Source: Victivallales bacterium
GTDB taxonomy: Bacteria; Verrucomicrobiota; Lentisphaeria; Oligosphaerales; Lenti-02
Assembly (NCBI GenBank): GCA_018648945.1
Contig: JABGQJ010000203.1
Coordinates: forward strand, 1 to 11,185
Length of the DNA stretch: 11,185 nucleotides
Direction of reading: 5' to 3'
Part shown: one piece after another, positions 5,501 through 11,185 of the stretch
How the letters are laid out: each line of letters opens with the position of its first letter
Position numbering within the stretch: position 1 is the first letter of the stretch
The notes under the pieces: generated by a model
Told to the model about the DNA's origin: nothing
What the model saw: the letters and a program-made list of their open reading frames with translations, nothing else
Database searches by the model: none
Made by a program: the position numbers and the translations under genes

Positions 5501-7446
5501 GCGCCCTGACCGTTGATCCCGCCGCGCGCGTAGGCGACCAGACTCGCAAGGTAGGTCTCCGGACGCCCGGCGTCGTAGCGCTCGCCGACCACCGACAGCC
5601 CCAGCAGCACGCCGTGATGGCGCGCGGCCTGCAAGGCAGCAGTCAGTTCCACGTTCTCCACCCCCGACACAACCAACTGGTCGAGACAGCCGAACACCGT
5701 CTCATCGATCACATACTGGCCATGGGCGCAGAGGTAGCGCCCCTCGGGCAGACTGTCCATCCGCAGATGGTGCCTCCCGTGGTCTTCGGTCGGCTTCTCT
5801 GCCACGTCAGAGACTGCCAACACCTTCCGGTCTTCGTCGGTCCATTTGCCCACGAACGTGCCGTAGTGGCCGATCTCGGCACTGGGGGCTTCACAGAGCC
5901 CCACGACAGGGCAACGGTGCTCCGCGTACGCATCCACGAGTTGGCGACTCGCGGAGCTCTCGCCGGCACTCACATAGAGGTGGTCCCCCAACAGGACCAG
6001 CACGGGCTCGCCCTCCGACCATTCGCGGGCACAGTGGATCGCGTGCCCGAATCCCAGCGGCTTCTCCTGGACGATGAAGGTGATTTTCCGCCCGATCTCG
6101 CACAGCCCCTCCAGGTACGCCCGCGCTTCGCCAGGAACCCGGGCCGCGTAGTTGGGCGCGGGCGGCGCCCGGAAAAGCGTCTCGAACAGCTCCTCCTCGC
6201 CAGGGCGCACGATAATCGCGATCTCCTCGATGCCGGCGGCCAGGGCCTCCTCCACCGCCGACAGGATGACGGGTTTGCAGACGCCATCGGGAGTGACCAA
6301 CGGGAACAGTTCGCGCCGAACGGCCTTCGTTGCCGGGTACATCATGCAGCCCAGGCCAGCGGCGGGGATCACTGCCTTGCGAACCGCTTTGGGGGGCACC
6401 AGGTCGAGATGGAAGCAGTCCATCCCATAGACCGTCTCAAGATAGACCGCCAACTCCTGCCGTTCCGCCTCGCCCCGGACCACGAACTGCACACACCCAT
6501 CTCCTTGGGAACCAACGCCCTTGCCACCATGGCTCCACTGCCGAATCCGGTCGTCGGCAAGCACCGCATGGAGCTTGGGTGCCGTCAGTTCCTGGCGACA
6601 GGCGGGGATGAGATGCGCATCGAACGCGGCCTGAGCCTCGGTCATAAGCGCCCCGAGGGCCGCAGCATCGCCCGCGCGCAGCGCGTCCGCCGCCCGCTCA
6701 ACAAGTTCCCGATTCACCTCGCCCAGATACCGCTGCACCGCGCGCCCCATTTCGTCCTCGGCAAAGGGATAGGCCCGGTTCAGGTCTCCCAGGATGCGGA
6801 TCGTGTCCTTCTCGCCCTTGAGGTCCCCCACGAGAATCCGGACGTGCCCGCCCAGGCGAAGCTCCTTGGTGCGCAGCAGGTCACCGTCAAAGGTCATCTT
6901 CACGGGCACCTGCCCGAAGGCACAGCCTTGATCCATCCGCCCGCACCGCGAGGGGGTGAGAATCTCCCCCTGATACGCGGCCTCCATCTCCGCCCGAACG
7001 GTCATCTTCAGGTCGTACACGCGATCGAACGCGCGCGCGACGAGCACGCAGAGGGCCGCAGACGAACTCAGGCCCTTCTTCACCGGGAGGTCGGTGAGGT
7101 AGTTGTCGATCTCAATCCCCCCGACGTGGTAGAACGTCAGCATGTAGTAGGCCACGCCGGCCGCGTAGCTGAAAAAGCCCGCGCTCTGGGCAACGGCCAG
7201 CAGCTCGTCCGTGTCCATCGCAATACAGATCTCCTCGACGCTGCCATCATTCAGCGTCGAACGCATGCGAAAGCCCTGCTCGGAAGCCTGGGCCCGGGCA
7301 TGAAGCCCCTGGTTCGTCCCCGCAATGACCACTTCGCCAGCGGGAATGCCGGAGTTGAAACGGCGGTACGCACCCGCCCAATCGGAATGCTCGCCAAACA
7401 AACAAACGCGGCCTGGGCAGAATACTTCCACAGGTTGTGTCGTCAT
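5497..7446 (-). CDS. Bifunctional GHMP sugar kinase (galactokinase-like) / GalU-like nucleotidyltransferase fusion
   Basis: A 649-residue protein with two enzyme domains. Residues 1-355 are a GHMP kinase of galactokinase type: GRVCLFGEHSD (12-22; Arg13, Glu19, His20, Asp22), phosphate loop KKGLSSSAA (123-131), CGRMDQ with probable catalytic base Asp172, and third motif GKGVGSQGDG (308-317). Residues about 357-641 resemble GalU (UTP-glucose-1-phosphate uridylyltransferase): PAAGLGCMMYPATK (361-374), EKPLGFGHAI (461-470), LLGDHLY with candidate metal ligand Asp488, EKP (550-552), ENVELTAAL (597-605) and GERYDAG (621-627). Together they could phosphorylate a sugar at C1 and activate it to an NDP-sugar. 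The sugar is unknown; galactose to UDP-galactose is one guess. The usual Arg of the GxGxR signature is Met368 here, which casts doubt on the second activity. An in-frame TTG at 7449 precedes ATG 7446; ATG is preferred. Its stop overlaps the SDR start (ATGA). Confidence 0.92.
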   Translation of the reverse strand: MTTQPVEVFCPGRVCLFGEHSDWAGAYRRFNSGIPAGEVVIAGTNQGLHARAQASEQGFRMRSTLNDGSVEEICIAMDTDELLAVAQSAGFFSYAAGVAYYMLTFYHVGGIEIDNYLTDLPVKKGLSSSAALCVLVARAFDRVYDLKMTVRAEMEAAYQGEILTPSRCGRMDQGCAFGQVPVKMTFDGDLLRTKELRLGGHVRILVGDLKGEKDTIRILGDLNRAYPFAEDEMGRAVQRYLGEVNRELVERAADALRAGDAAALGALMTEAQAAFDAHLIPACRQELTAPKLHAVLADDRIRQWSHGGKGVGSQGDGCVQFVVRGEAERQELAVYLETVYGMDCFHLDLVPPKAVRKAVIPAAGLGCMMYPATKAVRRELFPLVTPDGVCKPVILSAVEEALAAGIEEIAIIVRPGEEELFETLFRAPPAPNYAARVPGEARAYLEGLCEIGRKITFIVQEKPLGFGHAIHCAREWSEGEPVLVLLGDHLYVSAGESSASRQLVDAYAEHRCPVVGLCEAPSAEIGHYGTFVGKWTDEDRKVLAVSDVAEKPTEDHGRHHLRMDSLPEGRYLCAHGQYVIDETVFGCLDQLVVSGVENVELTAALQAARHHGVLLGLSVVGERYDAGRPETYLASLVAYARGGINGQGA

Positions 7447-7616
7447 CAACAGTGTACCCCATCGCTACAGACTCGGTGACCGAACAGATGAACCTATCCC
7501 GCCAACCATCGCACGCAAGCCCCACCGCCCTGCCGCGTTGCGCGGGAGGATCCCGGACGCTAGGTTCCCTACAGAGCCCCGGAATGCAGTCGGTTCGCCC
7601 AACCAGGCTCCCCACC
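7447..7616. other. Divergent intergenic region
   Basis: It separates the minus-strand kinase fusion from the plus-strand secreted protein and should hold both promoters, but no strong sigma-70 match is seen either way. On the minus strand GGGG (7457-7460) lies 10 bases before ATG 7446 and may be a weak ribosome site. A small hairpin CCGCG-TTG-CGCGG sits at 7533-7545. No clear ribosome site precedes ATG 7617. Confidence 0.5.
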
Positions 7617-9155
7617 ATGAACACACGCCACTCCGTCCTCCGCCCGTCCCGGCTTCTCCCTGCCGTCCTCCTGCTTTCGGCCCTGGCCGCGAACGCACAG
7701 GTCCGGGATCTCTACCTCGTCGCACACAAGAAGGCAGAGCTTTTCCTGGACCGACGCCTGCAGACACTGCACCTGCAGCTCGGCGATGTGGTGGAAGGCC
7801 AGGCCCACGCCACCTACCGGGATTGGCTCCGGATAGTCGCGGACGGCAAGCCCTATGATTCGCGAGCCAAGTACTTCACCTCCCGGGCAAGCATACGGGA
7901 GGAGTTCGCCCGCACCCAGGCTGACCTCGTATCGCGCATTGAGCGGTACACCGCCCGCATCGACAGCGCGCGGGAGCAGCTCTACCAGTACCATTCGGCC
8001 ATCGCTGCCATCCGCTTCGACAGCACGGTTGAGTACCGCGTGAGGAAGGTGGTCCCGGTGGCTCCCAGGACAAGGGAACACACCGACCGCCGGACGGAGG
8101 AGCCCACCAGCCCCGCAACGACAGAAGCCCCCCGGGTATTGCCCCCTGGAGTCACCCGGAGATTGCCGACAGCCGTTCCCAGAGCCACGCGGGGCAGGCT
8201 GCCAGCGGCCGTCCCCGGAACCATTCGGAGAATCACCCCGGTCGAGCCCGAACGCAGCCGCGAACGGGGACGGCATCCCAGCGGTCCGACGCAGGAAACG
8301 CCACGCGTGAGAGTGACGTACAGCTACAACGACAAGGTCTCGCCAAGCCGAGCCAAGACCCAGGCCAAGCGGTGGCGGGGAGAGGCCGAGAAGCTGGAGA
8401 AGTCCATCCGGCAGTGCCAGGAGAAACGACGGCAGGATCTCGCGCTTCTCGCCGCCAGCCAGAGCAAGGCGCAGGCCGTCGAGCGCCACTTTCGCGCCTA
8501 CCTCGCCAACCGGCGCTCCCAGGCTCTCCGCCCCTACCTCGTCATTGCGGAGAAGACGGGGTTGCTCGACGGCAACAAAACCGTGGCCCAACTACAGAGG
8601 GAACAGATCGTCCTCGGCAGGCCCAACCATCGGTTCTCTCGCTGGCTGCGGGTCCAGATGAGCAAGGGGATGCTTGACGGTCGGGCAGAACACTTCGCCT
8701 CCCGGGAGGCCCTGGAGGCCGATGGCGCAGCCCGGGTGACTCAACTCACCAGACTTGTGGCTGACCTGCAGGAGGAGATTGCCGACCTGGCCGAGCGAGA
8801 GAAGCTCCTGCGAACCCTTAGGCTCTCTCTCCAATACAAGGGCCGGGTCGCCCAGATCCCCCTGACCGTGTACCCGTTCCCTGCCCACTACGCGGGGAGA
8901 ACACTCTACTGGGGCGGCGGCAATCCGAGGGACGCCGTGGAGATGATCAACGGCTCACGAGCCCGGTCCGTGCGACGGGATTGGGAACGTGAGCTCAAGA
9001 CCCTGAGCTCACGGCTGACCAAGGGACGGCGACGGCTCGAGACGGCCCGCCGGAATCTGGCCGTGACCAAAGCCAGGGCAGAGGAGCGCGGGCGGCGTCT
9101 CCGCCAGGCCGATCCCGCCGAACGGGCCACCATCCCCGGAGCCATCCTCCCGTGA
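7617..9155 (+). CDS. Secreted coiled-coil protein of unknown function with internal duplication
   Basis: A 512-residue protein I do not recognise. Residues 1-27 are a signal peptide (Leu-rich core, cleavage near Ala-Asn-Ala). Two units follow. Each has a WLR...D.RA..F.SR block (70-90 and 343-363, 9 of 21 positions identical without gaps), then a charged, probably coiled-coil helix, then a second helix beginning SRA......W..E...L (244-260 and 447-463). Unit 1 has about 70 extra residues, a Pro/Arg/Thr-rich linker (about 147-230) that is probably disordered. The protein is rich in Arg, Glu, Gln and Ala and has no catalytic motif or C-terminal anchor. A structural or scaffolding role in the periplasm or outside the cell is inference. 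The frame is open back to 7437, but ATG 7617 leads straight into the signal peptide. The stop overlaps the GNAT start as GTGA. Confidence 0.85.
   Translation: MNTRHSVLRPSRLLPAVLLLSALAANAQVRDLYLVAHKKAELFLDRRLQTLHLQLGDVVEGQAHATYRDWLRIVADGKPYDSRAKYFTSRASIREEFARTQADLVSRIERYTARIDSAREQLYQYHSAIAAIRFDSTVEYRVRKVVPVAPRTREHTDRRTEEPTSPATTEAPRVLPPGVTRRLPTAVPRATRGRLPAAVPGTIRRITPVEPERSRERGRHPSGPTQETPRVRVTYSYNDKVSPSRAKTQAKRWRGEAEKLEKSIRQCQEKRRQDLALLAASQSKAQAVERHFRAYLANRRSQALRPYLVIAEKTGLLDGNKTVAQLQREQIVLGRPNHRFSRWLRVQMSKGMLDGRAEHFASREALEADGAARVTQLTRLVADLQEEIADLAEREKLLRTLRLSLQYKGRVAQIPLTVYPFPAHYAGRTLYWGGGNPRDAVEMINGSRARSVRRDWERELKTLSSRLTKGRRRLETARRNLAVTKARAEERGRRLRQADPAERATIPGAILP
7824..7886 (+). repeat. First copy of the WLR/SR block in the secreted coiled-coil protein
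   Basis: It encodes residues 70-90. It aligns without gaps to residues 343-363, sharing W, L, R, D, R, A, F, S and R at the same spacing. The similarity is at protein level; the DNA has diverged. Confidence 0.65.
8145..8216 (+). repeat. Degenerate 36-base tandem repeat in the Pro/Arg linker
   Basis: Two 12-codon units (residues 177-188 and 189-200) share RLP(T/A)AVP at the same place, and a more diverged third unit follows to about 8249. It lies in the low-complexity linker of the secreted protein, which seems to have grown by local duplication. Confidence 0.55.
8643..8705 (+). repeat. Second copy of the WLR/SR block
   Basis: It encodes residues 343-363, the partner of residues 70-90. The helix after it (447-463) pairs with 244-260, so the order of blocks is the same in both halves, as expected from duplication of a larger unit. 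Confidence 0.65.
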
Positions 9156-10399
9156 GCCTGGCAGTCGAGTTTGGGCCCGTGAGGCCGGACGAGACCGCAG
9201 CGCTTCTCCCCCTCGTCATGGAGGCATTCTCGGTCCGCCCGGGAACGGAGCGCGCGCGCATCACCACGCAGCTGGTCCGGGGTGCCCCCGATCAGTTCGT
9301 CGCCCTGCGCCAGGATGGGCGTCTCGTGGCGGCCGCCCACATCGCCCAACACCACTTGCGCCTTGGTCGGAGCACGCTGCTGAAGGCGGATGTGGGACAC
9401 GTTTGCGTGGCTCCCCAACGGCAGGGACAGGGGCTCGGAGCCGCTCTGCTAACCCGGCTTGTCCGCTTCCTCGCCGCCGAAGGGTACCACTTCTCCCGGC
9501 TCGGGGGGCTGATGCACTTCTACTCCCGCTTCGGCTACGTGCCCTTTCCCCGACGGTACCTGGACATCACGGTGCCTGACCTGCGGGCAGATCTGAAGGG
9601 AAGGAACTGGGGCCGCTGGCTGGCCCAGACCGACCAGGAGCAACGGGCAATCCGCCCGTACAAGCGGGAACTCGATGGCCACCGCGTTCTGCAACTCCGC
9701 ACCGACCACCCCCTGGCCCTCGATCTGAGCCAACGGCTCGACCCGGCCCAGGCCAGCCCGCCGCCGCCGCGCGAGCGGTCGCTGGTGTACGAGCGCGATG
9801 GCGACCTGCGCGCCTTCGCCTGGATCGCCCCCCCGAGCAACGACAACGCCTTGGATCTGCGGGAACTCCTCTGGGACGCGGCGCACCCGGAGGCAGTTGG
9901 CTCCCTGGTCAAGCACATTGTCCGCCTAGCGGCGCGCGAACGGCTGGAGATCCGGACCCGCCTGCCCTACCAGCCAGCGCTCTGCGAGGCGCTCACCGCC
10001 AGCGGCGTCACCCATGATCTGCGCGAGCGCCGCCAAGCCATCGATGGCAATATGGTCCGGGTACTCTCCCTCCACGCCCTTTGCCATGCCCTCCTCCCTG
10101 AACTCGCTCACCGCCTCCAATCCCTCGGCCTTCGCCCCTGCCAGCGCCTTGGCCTGGCCGTGGGCGACCAAACGGTCGATTTGCTCTTTGCCGACGGGCA
10201 CATCCGGATCGGCCAGCCCGGCTCCGCTGCCCAACCGCCACCCTTGCCCGTGCCGCAAGGCAGATTCCTGCGCTGGGTTCTGGGTCTCGAAACCCCCGCC
10301 GAGACTCTCCTGGACAGCGCCGCCCTGACGCCAGACCAGCGCCTGCTCTTCCTCGCCCTTTTCCCCCGCCTGCCAGCCGTCTCCAATACCTGGGGCTGA
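9152..10399 (+). CDS. Eis-like GNAT N-acetyltransferase with SCP2-like C-terminal domain
   Basis: A 415-residue protein, the usual length for the Eis-like group of GNAT proteins (two GNAT-fold regions plus a sterol-carrier-like C-terminal domain). Acetyl-CoA motif A is clear: VGHVCVAPQRQGQGLGAALL (81-100) holds the R/Q-x-x-G-x-G/A loop. GLMHFYSRFGYVPFP (119-133) follows, with Tyr124 and Tyr129 near the expected active site. The middle (about 180-300) fits the second GNAT-like fold. The end (about 310-415: RLGLAVGDQTVDLLFADG, ETPAETLLDSAALTPD) fits the SCP2-like domain. Characterised Eis proteins acetylate amines of aminoglycosides or proteins; the substrate here is unknown. It starts with GTG at 9152, overlapping the preceding TGA by four bases, with GGAG at 9138-9141. 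The next ATG (9221) would cut off the first beta strand. No signal peptide is seen, so it is cytoplasmic although its partner is secreted. Confidence 0.9.
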   Translation: MSLAVEFGPVRPDETAALLPLVMEAFSVRPGTERARITTQLVRGAPDQFVALRQDGRLVAAAHIAQHHLRLGRSTLLKADVGHVCVAPQRQGQGLGAALLTRLVRFLAAEGYHFSRLGGLMHFYSRFGYVPFPRRYLDITVPDLRADLKGRNWGRWLAQTDQEQRAIRPYKRELDGHRVLQLRTDHPLALDLSQRLDPAQASPPPPRERSLVYERDGDLRAFAWIAPPSNDNALDLRELLWDAAHPEAVGSLVKHIVRLAARERLEIRTRLPYQPALCEALTASGVTHDLRERRQAIDGNMVRVLSLHALCHALLPELAHRLQSLGLRPCQRLGLAVGDQTVDLLFADGHIRIGQPGSAAQPPPLPVPQGRFLRWVLGLETPAETLLDSAALTPDQRLLFLALFPRLPAVSNTWG

Positions 10400-10588
10400 G
10401 ACGCCGCTTCCGGTGCTCTGCCACGGCTCGGCAGCCGCGCAACCACCCAGCCATTCCCGTCCGGCGTCGGCAAATACGGGTTGCTCGGGCCGCCAACGCC
10501 ACTGCATGGAGTTGCATGCCACTCGGAAGGTTGGTACAGTGACCGTAGGTCTCTGTGTGTTCTCCACGAACCCGACTCTGGGGGTGCC
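10400..10588. other. Intergenic region before the pseudopilin gene
   Basis: A short GC-rich hairpin CGGCT-CGGC-AGCCG (10424-10437) lies 25 bases past the acetyltransferase stop, but no T-run follows, so termination there is uncertain. Overlapping inverted repeats occur at 10439-10484 (GCAACC/GGTTGC outside, CCCGT/ACGGG inside), which could form alternative weak stems. TGCATG occurs twice, 10 bases apart (10503-10508, 10513-10518), next to a candidate promoter. Confidence 0.45.
10512..10540 (+). promoter_or_regulatory. Possible promoter of the pseudopilin gene
   Basis: TTGCAT (10512-10517) and TACAGT (10535-10540) are spaced by exactly 17 bases, with 3 and 4 of 6 consensus matches. Transcription would start about 40 bases before ATG 10589. 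Weak evidence, mostly from spacing and position. Confidence 0.28.
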
Positions 10589-11185
10589 ATGAACGCGACC
10601 AAGCCCAGCCAGACCACCGCGACGGCGCAGAACCGTCGTTTCACCTTGGCGGAGATGATGGTTGTGGTTGGAATCATCGCCGTCGTGGTCGGCATCTCGA
10701 TCCCCACGGTCCGAAAGATGCGCGCCGAATCCTCGGTGCGCGCCGGAACACGGGTTCTCGCCGCCCAGATTCGGCTGACCCGCCAGTTTGCCATCAGCCA
10801 ACGACGAACCGTTGCGCTCCTGGTTCCGGCTGACGAAATCACCGATCTCCCCGATGAGCTCTGCTACGTCGCCATGAAGCCAGCGATCGTGACCGCGTCG
10901 TCGGGCGATACGACCGGCCTGAAGTACGACTTTGTCGAGTGGGTCGATGGCACGCGCTGGATGCATATCCCGCGTGGTGCCGTCATCGCGGAAGTGGATG
11001 TGGACGTGGGCATCGCCGACAGCAGTGGCTGGACGGAGGCCCCCGACGAAACCGCGAGCGCAATCAGCACCGTCACCGTGGAGCTCGGCGAACTGGAGGA
11101 ACTGGACGAGAACCTGAGCGGCTCCACCACGGTGGATGTGCGGGCCATTATCTTCTCGCCCACCGGTCGCACGCTCGGCCTTTCC
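10589..11185 (+). CDS. Type II secretion / type IV pilus-type pseudopilin (GspH/FimT-like), 3' end cut off by window edge
   Basis: From ATG 10589 the frame is open for 199 codons to the window edge. After a 17-residue polar leader comes the prepilin signal RRFTLAEMMVVVGIIAVV: cleavage would be before Phe18, with the conserved Glu22 at mature position +5 and a hydrophobic helix to about residue 40. The residue before cleavage is Arg instead of the classical Gly; such sites are common among the many pseudopilins of Lentisphaerota and relatives. The next stretch (RAGTRVLAAQIRLTRQFAISQRRTVALLV) matches the GspH/FimT pattern of a long helix leading into a beta-rich domain. Residues about 150-185 are rich in Asp and Glu. 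GGGGG (10580-10584) lies just 4 bases before the ATG, an unusually short spacing. Its partners are not in the window. Minor pseudopilin is the likeliest role. Confidence 0.88.
   Translation, partial: MNATKPSQTTATAQNRRFTLAEMMVVVGIIAVVVGISIPTVRKMRAESSVRAGTRVLAAQIRLTRQFAISQRRTVALLVPADEITDLPDELCYVAMKPAIVTASSGDTTGLKYDFVEWVDGTRWMHIPRGAVIAEVDVDVGIADSSGWTEAPDETASAISTVTVELGELEELDENLSGSTTVDVRAIIFSPTGRTLGLS

Noticed and set aside
5497..7446. Naming the fusion fkp (fucokinase/GDP-fucose pyrophosphorylase)
   Set aside because: The domain order is reversed, the kinase motifs are galactokinase-like and the transferase half resembles GalU.
4544..7479. Plus-strand open frames at 4544-5509 and 5614-7479
   Set aside because: Antisense to the SDR and the kinase-transferase fusion, whose catalytic motifs are unmistakable. 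The mirror frames have no domain signature.
7437..7616. N-terminal extension of the secreted protein to 7437
   Set aside because: It would overlap the start of the divergent kinase gene and place about 60 polar residues before the signal peptide; ATG 7617 is better.
7569..8591. Minus-strand open frame within the secreted coiled-coil gene
   Set aside because: The plus strand has a signal peptide, an internal protein repeat and a coupled neighbour; the minus frame has no motif and no ribosome site.
9926..11172. Minus-strand open frames at 9926-10966 and 10864-11172
   Set aside because: They run across the end of the acetyltransferase, an intergenic gap and the pseudopilin start, all better explained on the plus strand. 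The low-complexity Ser-rich products look like frame shadows.
1..11185. tRNA, rRNA, CRISPR array, IS element, phage or defence genes
   Set aside because: No cloverleaf-like sequence, evenly spaced direct repeats, transposase motifs or known defence domains were seen on either strand.

Overview
The window is G+C-rich, dense bacterial DNA with seven complete or nearly complete genes plus a truncated one at the right edge. No RNA gene, IS element, CRISPR array or phage gene is visible. The mix points to a PVC-type bacterium (Lentisphaerota, Kiritimatiellota or Planctomycetota), with Hydrogenedentota or Armatimonadota as alternatives. The clues are secreted GH123/DUF4091-type and CBM9-like proteins, a type II pseudopilin whose cleavage site is Arg-Phe-Thr-Leu instead of Gly-Phe-Thr-Leu, an OleD-like dehydrogenase and an Eis-like acetyltransferase. 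This placement is inference from gene style; there is no marker gene.

Left part, minus strand (4122 down to 1): a tightly packed three-gene unit for secreted carbohydrate-active proteins. In transcription order it holds a beta-sandwich/Ig-like protein (4122-3223), a CBM9-like binding protein (3223-1943) and a galactose-binding-like plus (beta/alpha)8 hydrolase of GH123/DUF4091 type (1940 past the left edge). Stop and start codons touch (TGATG) or lie 2 bases apart, and all three begin with signal peptides, so they probably act together on one external glycan. The 325-base leader upstream (4123-4447) carries a perfect 13-bp inverted repeat around a nearly all-purine, G-run loop.

Middle part, minus strand (7446 to 4448): a 649-residue fusion of a galactokinase-like GHMP kinase and a GalU-like nucleotidyltransferase, coupled by ATGA to an OleD/3-beta-HSD-type extended SDR. 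The fusion order is the reverse of the known fucokinase/GDP-fucose pyrophosphorylase FKP, and the transferase signature has lost its usual Arg. The SDR gene contains a run of ten G.

Right part, plus strand (7617 to the end), divergent from the above across 170 bases: a secreted coiled-coil protein built from an internal duplication (7617-9155) is coupled by GTGA to an Eis-like GNAT acetyltransferase (9152-10399). After a 189-base gap comes the start of a GspH/FimT-like pseudopilin gene (10589 to the right edge).

The long open frames opposite these genes are shadows of G+C-rich codon use. Best candidates for something not previously described are the kinase-transferase fusion with its SDR partner, the duplicated secreted protein, and the hairpin/polypurine leader of the glycan operon.
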